Source: Ceratotherium simum simum (taxonomy: Eukaryota; Chordata; Mammalia; Perissodactyla; Rhinocerotidae). From it: a stretch of 64,000 nucleotides of DNA. The number at the start of each line of letters is the position of its first letter. Position 1 is the stretch's first letter. Below are positions 12,476-23,619 of the stretch, in pieces. The notes below the pieces were generated by a model. That model ran no database searches. It was not told the DNA's origin and saw only the letters and a list, made by a program, of their open reading frames with translations. The translations under genes were made by a program, and so were the position numbers. The DNA lies in contig NW_004454173.1 of the NCBI RefSeq assembly GCF_000283155.1, positions 8,974,607 through 9,038,606 of the forward strand, in the 5' to 3' direction.

Positions 12476-13002
12476 AGGTAGCTCTTGAGAGAGAAAATTA
12501 TTAGTATTGCAAGCATGTAGACAAGGCATTTCTAGGTGTCAGAGAAATGTAGATGAGAGAATCAAGAATTATAAAAACATTTTTCTAACTTTTGGAAATA
12601 ATATAAAACTAAACTCAACATATGAGGAGAATTCATAGAAGAAAAGGCAGATCCTGGGGTGCAGTCTTAAAGGATCAGCATGATGATGGGTGACGGCTAT
12701 TTTAACCTTCTTTTGGCAGCAGTTTCCAATTCAATTTATTAGGTAGGTTTTTCTTCATTGGAGATATATCTTAACTTTGCTGAAATATACGTGTCCCAGG
12801 AAGAGACCTACCTGTCCATCTGATGGAAATGTGTTGATAAGCACAAGAACAGGGAAACAGTAGATGCTCAGAGAAGCACCACCTTCTTTCCTACCCTGTT
12901 TCCATTTTCCTAAGACAGACCTTCATCATCTGTCCTCTGCACTAGTGTAAAAGCTTCTTAGTTGGTTTTTCTGATTCCAATCTTTTTACATCCTAAGGAC
13001 AT

Positions 13003-13515
13003 TGTATTAGTTTTTTCTTGCTGTTGTAGCAGGTACCACAAACTCAGTGGCTTAAAAGTACACAACTACTTTATCATTCAATATGGTGGTTCAGAAGTCT
13101 GAAATGTGTCTCACTGGGATAAAATCAAAGTGTCAACGGGACTGAGTTTCTTTCTGAAGCTCTAGGGGAGAATTTTCTTGCCTTTTCCAGTCTCTAGAGG
13201 CAGCCCACATTCCTTGGCTTGTGTCCCCCTTCCTCTGTCTTCAAAGCCAACAATAGCCAGTCAAGTTCTCATGCTACCATTTCTCTGGTTCTCTCTTCTG
13301 TTTCCCTCTTCCACTTTTAAGGACTGTTGTGATTACATTGGACCCATCTGGATAATCTAGGATAATCTCTCTATTTTAAGGGCATCTGATTAGCAACCTT
13401 AATTCCATGTGTCACTTTGATGCCCCTTTGCCATGTAGCCTAACATGTTCACAGGCTCCAGGGATTAGGACATAGACATAGACATCTTTGGGGGGCCATT
13501 ATTCTGCCTCTGATA
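13003..13515 (-). repeat. MLT1-type MaLR solo LTR (antisense) with exact 5-bp duplication
   Basis: Antisense order: 'tgtattagttttttcttgctg', 'accacaaactcagtggctta', 'ctctaggggagaattttcttg', 'tggataatctaggataatctc' and 'gggggccattattctgcctc'. GACAT is present on both sides (12998-13002 and 13516-13520). Confidence 0.85.
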
Positions 13516-13519
13516 GACA

Positions 13520-13723
13520 TCATCCACACTGCTACCAGAATAACTTTGCACACCTTGGCAGTCCTTTGTCCTGGTTAAAACCTCTGAGCCTCTTCATCAT
13601 CCAAAGTCCTTGACTTGATGTACAAGATTTGCAACCTCTGGCTTTGTTTTTATCTCAGTCTTCATCTCCCCTGCCTCTCAGTCTGTGCTCAGGTAGTACT
13701 GAACTCATCCCCACCTCCACCTT

Positions 13724-13760
<37 letters not shown>

Positions 13761-14030
13761 TGTTTCACACCCCTGTGCCTTTGCTGATGCCAGACCCTTT
13801 GCCTTTTATTCATCTGGTTACCACACATCTGATTTTCCTCCTACCTCCTTGTCTTTCTTTGCTGGCTCCCCTTCCTCTCCTGATTTCTAAGTGTTTGAGC
13901 TGTTCAGAACTTGGTCATAACCTTCCTCTCTGTCATCTCTCTCTTCTTAGATGATCTCATCCATTCTCATGACCTCAACCATCTAATGATTCTCTAATTT
14001 ATATCCCCAGCACCAGACCTGTCTCTAGTC
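13520..14030 (+). repeat. L2 LINE fragment containing a (CA)n microsatellite
   Basis: L2 motifs are 'aaaacctctgagcctcttcat', 'catccaaagtccttgactt' and 'cctgtgcctttgctgatgcc'. A pure CA dinucleotide tract of about 15 units sits at 13728-13757 and splits the copy. An open frame across it is an L2/microsatellite artefact. Confidence 0.75.
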
Positions 14031-14214
14031 TTGCATATACAGTTACCTACTAGAAACCTTTACTCGAGTGTCCCATAGGCATTGTAGACATTTGGCATTC
14101 AAGGCAGACTTCCTCTTGATTCCCCTCACCCCTAAATTGTTGAATTCATTCCCTTATTTGATGAATTAATATCATTATTCTATTCAACATTACAACTAAG
14201 TAACTTATATTGAT

Positions 14215-14420
14215 TGATTACTGCATGTGCCAGACTCTCTTCTAAGTTGTAATCTTCAGGACAGCCTCATGAGTAGATACTATTCTTATTTTCATTTTAC
14301 AGATGAGGAGATTGAGGCCCAGAAAGATTAAGTGGTCTAATTTATAGAGCAGTGAGTAGTAGAGCTAGGATTTGAGCTTTTACAGTCTGACTGCAGATCT
14401 CGTGCCCTCAACTACTAGGT
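14215..14420 (+). repeat. MIR SINE (sense)
   Basis: Core motifs are 'cattttacagatgaggagatt', 'gaggcccagaaagattaagtg', 'agtgagtagtagagctaggat' and 'ctgactgcagatctcgtgcc'. This is the typical MIR core and 3' half. Confidence 0.85.
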
Positions 14421-14554
14421 TAACAGGTAAACAGCCTCAGGCTTATTTCCAGTAAACTTGCCTCAAACCTCCCCCGGCTGACTTTGGAGAGCCTCTGTGC
14501 TTGCTTCCAGCTCAGTGTTAACGTTGGGTGGGTCTTTTGTCTCCCTCTGGAGAA

Positions 14555-14655
14555 GATACACTGACTTATTCATCTTTGTTCCCTCAGCATCTAGCACAGA
14601 GCCTGGGGCAGGAAGCACTGAAAAACTTGTTTGTTGAACCAAATAAATGCTCCTG
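14555..14655 (+). repeat. L2 3' end (sense)
   Basis: 'ccctcagcatctagcacagag', 'cctggggcaggaagcactgaa' and 'ttgtttgttgaaccaaataaa' are the L2 terminal motifs. Confidence 0.65.
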
Positions 14656-15257
14656 TGTTGCTTCATTATTATCACATAACTCACGTTCCTGTAGCAGAGG
14701 GTTGTCTTAGAACCTTCTTCTGCTCACTTTGCCCTTTGAATCAGGTCCAACGTCGCTTTTTATTGCAAAGGTCACAAGCCACTTCCTCGTTCTGACAGCA
14801 CCTGAAAATCTCCTCTGAGAAGCTATCTGTAATCACGAGCAAGGAGACCATTTTCCTAGTCCCATTCTCTCTAACATGAAACTTCTGTGTTTCTGTTGTA
14901 TTCATAACCTTTGCTCTGTAGGCAGTGTCAATATTTAATTTTGTGTCTGCCCTATTTATATATTCATTCTCGGTTCTTTCCTTAGCTGTCTGTATTCCAT
15001 ATTGAGTAGTGTCACCTTAGGTTGTCAGCTGCTTCCCTGAGCCCTGGTAGCTTTGTTGATTAGAGTTAGGGGCTCAGAGCCATAGAAGAACCATTTTTGC
15101 CTCTTCCATTTCAATATTGTCTAACCCAAACCCGCCATTCTGCAAGTTGTTATTAGTCACATGGGGACCTAGTAAGAGATACCAGTCTGTCACCTGTGGG
15201 GCAACAACCTCAAAGCAAGCACACGTCCTATTGGAAGTGAGATTAAAGAGTCAGTAA

Positions 15258-15455
15258 CATCATAGTGGTTAAGAGAAAGGACTTTGGAGCAGACAGACCA
15301 GGTTTCAAGTCTCAGCTTCAAAAAATACAAGCTGCTTTACCCAAAGCAAATACTTCTATGAATTTTTTTCCTTGGCTTTAAAGTGGGCTCCGGGTTCTTA
15401 TGTCTAAAACAAGACTATCTGGCACATATCTAATAGTCAATGCATGGTTTCAAAA
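15258..15455 (+). repeat. MIR SINE (sense)
   Basis: Motifs are 'catagtggttaagagaaagga', 'ctttggagcagacagaccag', 'ggtttcaagtctcagctt' and 'actatctggcacatatctaat', matching the tRNA-related head and body of MIR. Confidence 0.75.
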
Positions 15456-16852
15456 GAAAGAGCACACTTAGGGCCTGTCCTAGTGCCATGTGTCAAGAGT
15501 AAAGAAATGCTTTGTAAATTCTTATTGGTGATGAAGCTAATGTTAGCAAGAGGTGGAGTGATTATTTGTGTACTATTCTTTCTGCTCATTGTGGCATGCT
15601 GAAAGAGAATGGCCCTTGTGAATTTTTAGAACGTAGAAAGTTATTAGGGTAGCAAAAGAATATTCCAACTAGTTGGGCCACAAATTATGGGAACTCTGGT
15701 ACCAAACCCATTCATAGGAAGTATATCAATAAAATCAAACAGCCATCTCTTTACCTTTTTCTTTCTTAAAAATGCCATGTGCTTTGAACTACCTTGATCT
15801 TGTTGATAAGTTGTATTGATTTCTGCTGCTCTGGTTTATTGCACAGAGTCAAACAACCATTTCAGGGACCCAAAACCTCTCTTCCCCAAATCTCTTACTT
15901 CCTGACCTCACAATCCCTTCCTGTTTTGGCCAGTGAACGAGGGCAAACACTTTGAGCTCATTGTTATGTAGTTGTCTCCTACTAGGTGCCCTACTAAGAT
16001 CTGGAGGAAAACTTTATGTATAGCCTCTGAACATCCTCTTGCAATTACTGGGATGCAGAACAGTTAAATGCCTGTACCAGACAAATGGAAATGAACTTTC
16101 AGCTTAAGTGTTTGACTGTCACAACTTAATTATCTGGTATTTGGTATGTTTTCTAAAGTTCTTGAAAATCATACTGTCACTTCTTTATAAAGATTCAAAA
16201 TGAACACATTATTAATAGGAATTTGACCTTCTTTCAAAATCATGTTGATAAAAGTTATAAGACTACGTTCTTCATTAAGACTACAATTAATGTAGTTTGG
16301 GAGTGCTGTCAGTCTTTTTGTTTGGAGAAATGAAGTTTCCCTTAAAAGTTAAATCTCACTCAAGCAAAGTTACTACTTACACAGTGCTGTATATGAAAGA
16401 CCACCGCCCATGCTGAATCAGGATGGAAGGAAAGGGATATGAAGACATTGAAATTATTTGGCATAAAAGTTGAGGTGGTGATTCTTGCATATTAGACAAT
16501 TCCTTCAAATGATTTTTTTGATGACCTTAGTTATATCTAGCACTGTGCTAAGGGCCATGGAGAGATAATAAAGAGGAATATAGTGAAGAAAGGGGGCAGA
16601 GGGTGAGGGTCATTTGGGTGAAGCTTATTTATTGAGATGATAAAATCAAAGCATGGAAGGACCTCTGGTAATTTGTGGTCCTTTGAGAATATTTGAGGGT
16701 ATTTGAGACCTTTAAGCCAAGATAATGCCTGAGTGTCACTATATATGGACTATTTAACTATGATATGTAAGGCTTACAGAAGTCATTTGGGTGAAATTGT
16801 AAAGCCAGACTGGGAAACTTCATTGCAGTTTAACCTAAGAGTGAAGGTGTTG

Positions 16853-16876
16853 GCAGCAGCAGCAGCAGCAGCAGCA
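16853..16876 (+). repeat. (GCA)8 trinucleotide microsatellite
   Basis: Eight uninterrupted GCA units lie in unique intronic sequence, outside any recognised exon or repeat. CAG-type tracts of this length can be polymorphic. Confidence 0.9.
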
Positions 16877-17204
16877 ATTTAGTGTGTAAACAACTAGCAT
16901 GTTATGCATTCAGAACGAGGGTGTATTTCTTTTTCAGTATTAAATCAAGTACCTGAATTAAATCTTGGTTTGGGTACTTACTTAACCCTCAAAATTCTAT
17001 ATAAGAAACTTGTCTGACAATCTAGCTAGTGCTGTTGTCTATCTTTTGCACCAAGATGTGCTACTTGCTTCTCACACTGCTGTGTCTTCTTCATGTATAG
17101 GATTCTCTTGCTTATGAGTGACCTAGCAGAAATAGTCTTCAGTTTATTGTGTAAAATGGTGATGATAATACCTACCTAGGAGAAGTATTTTATGGATTAA
17201 ATAA

Positions 17205-17560
17205 GTTTGCTGGGTCCTAAATTTAGCTACAAGTGACGGAAAACCCCCAATTACAGTGTGCCTTAAACAAATTAGAAGTTTGTTTCTCTCTTACCTCAGC
17301 AAAGTCCACAGGTAGTTTAGTTTGGGGCCATTGTGTTAGCTTCTTGATCATCAGGGACCCAGACTCCTTCTGTCTTGTTGCTTCATCATCCTCAACACTT
17401 GCATCTCCTTGGCCAGCCCTTAGTCATATGGTCTCATCTAGTCATTGGGGGTGCTGGGAAATGCTGTCTTTATTCTGGGACAGCCACTTACCCAGCTAAT
17501 AATTGGTGGTTCTATTCCTAAAGAAGAAGGAGAGAATAAATATTGGGGGCAACTAGCAGT
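17205..17560. repeat. Probable old interspersed repeat, family unresolved
   Basis: 'tagctacaagtgacggaaaac', 'cttaaacaaattagaagtttg' and 'tttctctcttacctcag' resemble a dispersed mammalian element that starts with 'gctacaagtaacagaaaaccc'. Two overlapping open frames here have no family match and are not called. Confidence 0.45.
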
Positions 17561-18359
17561 CTCTGGGGTGGTAGCTAAGATAGTGTCTGCTGTAAAATAT
17601 TCTTCAATTGCTTGTTCCCTTCTCCTCCTTCCTCCTTTCCCTTCCCAGCTATTTATACCTGGGGTGAGTCTTCATGTTTGGATTGGAAAGTGTTAAGCCT
17701 GAAAAGAGAACTTTTTGGCAGTAAGGAAGGAATTCCTATGGCCAGTTTTAGTTAATTTGTGATTGTGGAAAAAAATCTTGGCATAGATTAGTATCAAATC
17801 ATGTGTTGTGCAAAGAGTGTTCTCTGTGGGCACAACTGATGTATTAGCATTTGCATTTAAGTAGCTAATTATATTCTTAGCATTTAAAATTGTGGAAAAC
17901 AAACACTTTCCAAAATTGCTTCAGAAACTATTTAACACTGCATAGACCCATTGTAATTAATAGATGAAGAAGAAGGGATTCTTCTCCAGGAATTTTAGGA
18001 GTGTATAATTACAGTTTTCCTGTGCACCATATATTATGCATTTTCTTCTTTGGAAAATTTCAAGGTTAGGCTTTATTGTGGCTGTCTTTCAGTTTTTGCT
18101 TTATTATTTTCTAACATCCTATGATGCAATGATTATGTTCCTCTTGATCTTCACTTGAAATGAATGAGTCAGAATTTCTCACCGTGAAGAATTATCTGAA
18201 AGCTCTATGGGGCCTACATAAGATTGATGTTTTATCCTCAAGGAAAAGGAGGTGTTTTATCCTCCCTTCTTGTGGCTATTTCAGAAGAATGGAAAACTAA
18301 AGGAAAACTTGGAAATTCTAGGACCAGAGCCATGGTTCACATTGTGTAACACCACTGTG

Positions 18360-18500
18360 TAAACTCTGTGACAGCAGGGACTTTTTCTGCCTCAATCCTG
18401 GCTCCCTCTCTAGAATAAATTTGGTACATGGTAGCCTGTCAATAAAAATATATTGTCTAAATGAACAAATTAAATAAATGAATTGCCAACAATGATGGGT
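18360..18500 (+). repeat. L2 3' end (sense)
   Basis: 'ctgtgacagcagggacttttt', 'ttggtacatggtagcctgtca' and 'aatgaacaaattaaataaatg' match the L2 terminus, including the degenerate tetramer tail. Confidence 0.65.
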
Positions 18501-18537
18501 GATGTGACTTAGCAGCACATGTGTAAAAGAAATAGGG

Positions 18538-18754
18538 TTTTTTTTTTTTTTTTAAGATTTTATTTATTTATTTTCCCCCCCAAAGCCCCAGTAGATAGTT
18601 GTATGTCATAGCTGCACATCCTTCTAGCCGCTGTATGTGGGACTCGGCCTCAGGATGGACGGAGAAGTGGTGCCTAGGTGTGCGCCCGGGATCCGAACCC
18701 GGGCCACCAGCATTGGAGCGCGAGCACTTAACCACCAAGCCACGGGGCCGGCCC
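18538..18754 (-). mobile_element. ERE-type SINE (antisense)
   Basis: A T-run leads into 'aagattttatttatttatttt', 'ccaaagccccagtagatagtt' and 'gtatgtcatagctgcacatcc', then the antisense B-box 'ggatccgaacccgggccac' and 'taaccaccaagccacggggcc'. The flanks 'agggttttt' and 'ggggtttt' suggest a short target duplication. Confidence 0.9.
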
Positions 18755-19375
18755 GGGGTTTTAATCAACTTAGAACTCAATAGAAGTCAAGTTGTGACTT
18801 TCAAAAAATTAATGAGACGTTAGATGCTAGAAGGAATTTGCTTTCTTTGGGGGTAAAAATAAGGTTGATTCTGCTCAAATTAACGTGCAGAATCAGAGTA
18901 GAGTATGTGCTCTGCCTGGCTGATCCTCATGGGAAGCTCAATATTTCATTCTTAGTGCCACCCCTGTGAAGGATAGAGACACACAGTCATTGGAGTACAA
19001 CTTAATCATGAAATCACAGTTTGGGGTAGACTTCAGAGGCTGTTTATTCCAGTTCCTCTCCTGATTCTTTGGATCTTCTCTGCAACTTCTCTGAGAAGTG
19101 AGAGTCCAGTCTCTGTACATTTTCAGTGTTGGACAACCCAGTTCAGTTTGAAGACTACCATTTCATTTTCCAGAACATTCTGCTTCTATGCTTTGGGAAA
19201 AGATGAGTGTGACCAGGAAGATAAAGGAATGTAAAAATAACGTCTAATCAAGGTCAGTTGGAAGGACAGTACCTTCCACTCTTTTGAAGAGCTATAGTGT
19301 GAAAGAGGAATTGTTTTTTGTGTTGGCTTAATGGGAGCATTTGACTGAGGCCTGGGCCAGATATTACCTCTGAAG

Positions 19376-19558
19376 CAGAAATTCTTAACTTGGAGTTTGA
19401 GGACCTCAGAGGGCTTTTTTGATGGATTTTAAGGGAGCCTCAATACATCCTATGAATGTATTTACAAAATTTTTTTTGCATTTTTTTTTTTCTGGGAGAG
19501 GATTCAAAGCTTTCATCAGTTTTAAAGGGAGTTCTTAGCCCCGGAGATATGAACCACT
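19376..19558. repeat. Short hAT-like non-autonomous DNA element
   Basis: It begins CAGAAATTCTTAACTTGGAG and ends GTTCTTAGCCCCGGAGATATGAACCACTG; the ends form degenerate inverted copies with CAG/CTG termini. 'gaggacctcagagggcttttt' and 'aggattcaaagctttcatcag' occur inside. The flanking 8 bases match only in part. Confidence 0.55.
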
Positions 19559-19559
19559 G

Positions 19560-22100
19560 TCGTGAAGTCTTCTATTACTCTGAGTTTCTATGCTTTTTTT
19601 TTTTTAAATATGCATGAAAATAAAATACCAGTTCTCTTTCTTTTATACATGGGGAAAATAGACTAATTAGACATTCTATAACAACTTCTCAGCTGTAATT
19701 ATATGACTCCTCTTGTATGGAGCAGGAATATTTTAAAATCTGTTATAACTCAGCAACAATGATCCTTCATGCCACCGAACTCCACATTTTTAGTTTTCAC
19801 AGGGTAACAGCTCAGCTATTGCTTCTGGCTTCACAGTGTTACCTGTGACCTTCTGTGACCCTCCAGGCTTTAAACTCCCGAAAGCATGGCTTCATCTCAG
19901 CCTGAAGCTCTGTAGAGCTGTTCAGTGAAGAAATGAGTGATTAATACTTGAGAAATACTGTCTTTTTTCCCCAGGTTACGATATTCCCGGGAGACTAGGC
20001 ATTTGGTCTCCATCGGCATCCCAGCTGAGATCTTGCACTTGCTTTTTATTGTGGGGGCTGTAGGCACAAATAAGAGAAACAAAGCACTTTTATGATTAAC
20101 CGAAATATTTATGGCCAGAGCCTGAGTTTAGTCAGGGCAGCAAATTACATCTGTTCCCTAAAGGGAATAATTACTTACAGTTTGACAGCAAATGAATAAT
20201 AATTTGGAGCAAATTTATAGGGAAGATAATTTTGCCCAGTAAGAGAGAGCTAATAATGCCACTGAACAGGTGGTTATGTATTTGCAAAAAACCAAATTAT
20301 TACATTATCAAGGCAGTAGGTTCTAATAGCTATCATGGTGAGTCAGGCCAGTTTCTCTACCTCCTCTTTAGCAAACATTCCTTTGGTGATTCTCACACTT
20401 AAATAAGCAACTAGCTTCCCTCTACCCCTTTCAGTTGGGAACTGCAGTTTTGTGCAGCTGGAGTACATTATCATCAGCTCCAAGCGGGGTAAAAAGCCAT
20501 TATGACTTAGAATTAGAAAAAAATTAGTAACCTAGAGTTAGGAGAAGGGGAGGTGGAGGTGCATTTTTAGGAAATATTTAGGTAGGCTCGAAGATTATTG
20601 AATCAACTTTCTCAAGGAAATATCATGCCTGGTTTAACTTGCTTTGCAGTTGTGACTGTTCCACAGAGCCAGGTGAGTTGGTTGTTCTGAACAATTCTTG
20701 GGCTCACCTTGGTGATCTGAGGGAAGGGGATAGTTTTCTTTGAAAATAGTGTAAGAACCATAATAGTTGTAAATTTGATATTTTACCTATTAAAATTTTG
20801 TTTTATTTTAAATCAACTTGAGAATCTTCTAGTGCTGTCAATTTAAGCCCCTTATAGATCTGTGTCATGTGAGTTTATCTGCCCATGACAGGAAATGGAG
20901 GGAGGTTGAGAGTTGGAGCTGGACAGAGGCGGGAGGTGGTATGTATGCCCGGAAAGGAGGACAAGGATGTTGACTAGAGCTGCAATCGGACTGTTTTGCT
21001 TTTTCCTCCCATCGCTAAAGACAGAAATGAACATTCAGGGGCCCTAAGCGAAGTGGGCCCCTCTCTTATGCTTCTGTCAATTTTTAAACTAGTTTTGACC
21101 TTGGCACACACAGAGCTTTGAGCTGAGTGAGGCTGTAGGGCCTCCCTTCTGTGTGTCTGAGTACCTAGCCCAGCGTGGTTGTATACGAGGATTAGTGATC
21201 TGTAGTCATCAGAAATCCCATGGCAACATGGTCTGGCTTTTGTGGACACCTGATTGTTTTAGGCGAGAAGGCCAGTCTTCTGGGGATTGGCAGGAGCAGG
21301 TGTGGCAATTACATTTTGTTCTCATTCACAAAGCTTGTTTCTTGGCTATAAGATTGGCTCGTGTTTGTAGATATTGGCTACTCCTCTGTTCAAAGGCACA
21401 CTGGAGGCGTCTGGTTATTTTTTAATAACCTGGGTTAAGAACTGAGCATTGCTTCCTTTGGGGGCTGGAGCATAGCATACAGCTTGTTATCGGGAACACG
21501 ATAATGAGGATAAGTGCATAAATAAGGATAAAAGCCCATCCCAAAGCACCATCTCTTGCAGGAAGAAAGGTGATTTAATAGACATAAGCCTGACACTTCC
21601 TGTGTGCATAGTCATTAGCGACAACCTGTGACTGGTGGGGGGAGGACTTTGTACTATGGAATAAGAACATTGCTAAATGTCTGTGAAAAATCCTTATACT
21701 AAGCAATTTTTTGCTGTTTTGCCTTCTGGGAAATTTCTGCAGCATTGGCTTAGTTGTGCTTTTCTATCCATTCTGAGCCCAAAGGAGCAGTGATCCAGAG
21801 ACTACTAGTAAACAAACTTCTGGTTATTATTTATATAGTCTGTTCCTCCAGCTACTCTCAGGACATCTCTGTAAGAACGGGTGGAGCAGATGCTGGGAAG
21901 CTTGCTAGTCAAGCCGGCTCACTAACCTCCCAGGTTTGGCAGACTAGAAAAACGTTGTTGGAGTCACTGGAGGTTTGAGTGGTGGGTATGAAATGAGGAA
22001 AGAAAATTCTAGACATCTCTAATTTCATACAGAGAGATGGACAGGAGCAGATAAGACGTGTATGTTGTATGTAGGGGAGAATGTGTACCGGGAAGATGAG
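19560..22100. other. Repeat-poor intronic stretch
   Basis: No interspersed repeat was recognised. The segment 20130-20300 is AT-rich with several TAAT/ATTA motifs ('gaataattacttacag', 'aatgaataataatttgg', 'gagctaataatgcc') and looks more like constrained non-coding DNA than decayed repeat; this is an impression from composition only. Confidence 0.35.
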
Positions 22101-22104
22101 GAAG

Positions 22105-22310
22105 AGAGATTCATAGAGGGCCATATGAGAATACTAACCTGGGAACTAGGCCCAGCATCCTGGGTCTGATGCTGCCATTGGTAAAGTGGCCTCAGGCAAG
22201 TCATTAATTCTCTCTGTTCTTCAGTGGCCTCATATTTAAGAGGAGGTTGAATTCACTAGATTATCTCTTAGGACCCTTCTAGATCTGACTCCTACCCATG
22301 TCCTTCTTTC
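22105..22310 (+). repeat. MIR-like SINE (sense)
   Basis: 'ctaacctgggaactaggccca', 'gtggcctcaggcaagtcatta', 'attctctctgttcttcagtgg' and 'ggacccttctagatctgactc' match the MIR/MIR3 body. Confidence 0.75.
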
Positions 22311-22380
22311 TGGACTTTAAATGTTTCGGGGGAGAATATTTGCTTCAGTAGTAATTGGACACGACCAAAACTGATACAAC

Positions 22381-22797
22381 CTATATATATATATAAATAA
22401 ATATATAAATATNNNNNNNNNNNNNNNNNNNNNNNNNNNNNNNNNNNNNNNNNNNNNNNNNNNNNNNNNNNNNNNNNNNNNNNNNNNNNNNNNNNNNNNN
22501 NNNNNNNNNNNNNNNNNNNNNNNNNNNNNNNNNNNNNNNNNNNNNNNNNNNNNNNNNNNNNNNNNNNNNNNNNNNNNNNNNNNNNNNNNNNNNNNNNNNN
22601 NNNNNNNNNNNNNNNNNNNNNNNNNNNNNNNNNNNNNNNNNNNNNNNNNNNNNNNNNNNNNNNNNNNNNNNNNNNNNNNNNNNNNNNNNNNNNNNNNAAA
22701 TATATAAATATAAATATATTTATATAAATAAATATATAAATATATAAATATAAATATATTTATATAAATAAATATATAAATATATAAATATATATTT
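22381..22797. repeat. AT minisatellite, 40-bp period, containing a 285-base assembly gap
   Basis: Positions 22701-22740 and 22741-22780 are identical, giving a 40-base unit made only of A and T; a partial third copy follows. The unit is nearly self-complementary (TATATAAATATA against TATATTTATATA). N runs from 22413 to 22697 inside the array, and matching AT sequence occurs on its left edge. The gap is therefore probably collapsed or unsequenced array. A 176-codon open frame across the gap is meaningless. Confidence 0.9.
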
Positions 22798-23059
22798 AGT
22801 ACTTTTTTCTTTTGCCTTTGGTCCCTGAACTTGCAGTGAAGGCACACGTGAAATATCTTAGGTTTATGTTACTACGGCGTTGCTAGAGTATTTGTGTCCC
22901 TGGAGAATATGTGTTATGAGAAGCTTGAATGTGACTTTGGGTGATCAAATGGGTTTTCTTAGTTTTCTCCATGAGTGCTTCTAAAAAGATAATGCCTTAG
23001 CAGAGGTGTTCCCAAAATTAGCTATAAGAGTGATTTAAAACTTCTGGTGGCTTAAATAT

Positions 23060-23258
23060 TTTATTTTATTTTATTTTTTTGGTGAGGAAGATTGGCTCCG
23101 AGCTAACATCTGTGCCAATCTTCCTCTATTTTGTATATGGGGTGCCGCCACACATGGCTTGAGCGGTGCATCAGTGCGTGCCTGGGATTCAAACCTGCGA
23201 ACCCCAGGCCACCGAAGTGGAATGCATGAACTTAACCACTACACCACCAGGCTGGCCC
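23060..23258 (-). mobile_element. ERE-type SINE (antisense) with target duplication
   Basis: The T-rich start is followed by 'gaggaagattggctccgagct', 'aacatctgtgccaatcttcc' and 'gaacttaaccactacacc', ending 'aggctggccc'. CTTAAATAT occurs immediately before (23051-23059) and after (from 23259), a target-site duplication. Confidence 0.9.
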
Positions 23259-23619
23259 CTTAAATATATTTTTAAATGTTGTTTAATTGTTTTTTTTTTT
23301 TTAACTGAAAAAGTAGTTAAGACTGCTGGAAATACACTGTAGCCTTTGTATAATACAGTTCACCAGATTGAATTATATATGTCAGTTATGTGGTACAATT
23401 AACTTAGAGAAGTACTTTAGAACTTCTGGAAACATAGGAAACATAAGACACTTTTTCCTATGGCTTTAATTGAGTGAGGGAGTAACCAGCTTGGTTAATC
23501 TACCTTGAGAATAATCCTTCTTGCCCTATATAGTGCTCACATCTTACCTTGGGCTTCTCACCCTGTGGATGCTGAGTACAAAATGAAGATATCCATAAAG
23601 AAAGGCTTTTCTGTTCTTT

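Noticed and set aside
12998..13520. Complete endogenous retrovirus
   Set aside because: Only solo LTRs with single 5-bp duplications are seen; no gag, pol or env remnant joins any two LTRs in the window.
13615..13890. A 91-codon frame containing a Thr-His repeat
   Set aside because: The Thr-His run is the (CA)n microsatellite and the rest is L2 sequence.
22317..22847. A 176-codon open frame on the minus strand
   Set aside because: It runs through 285 N and AT minisatellite units; the apparent length is produced by unknown bases and a stop-poor tandem repeat.
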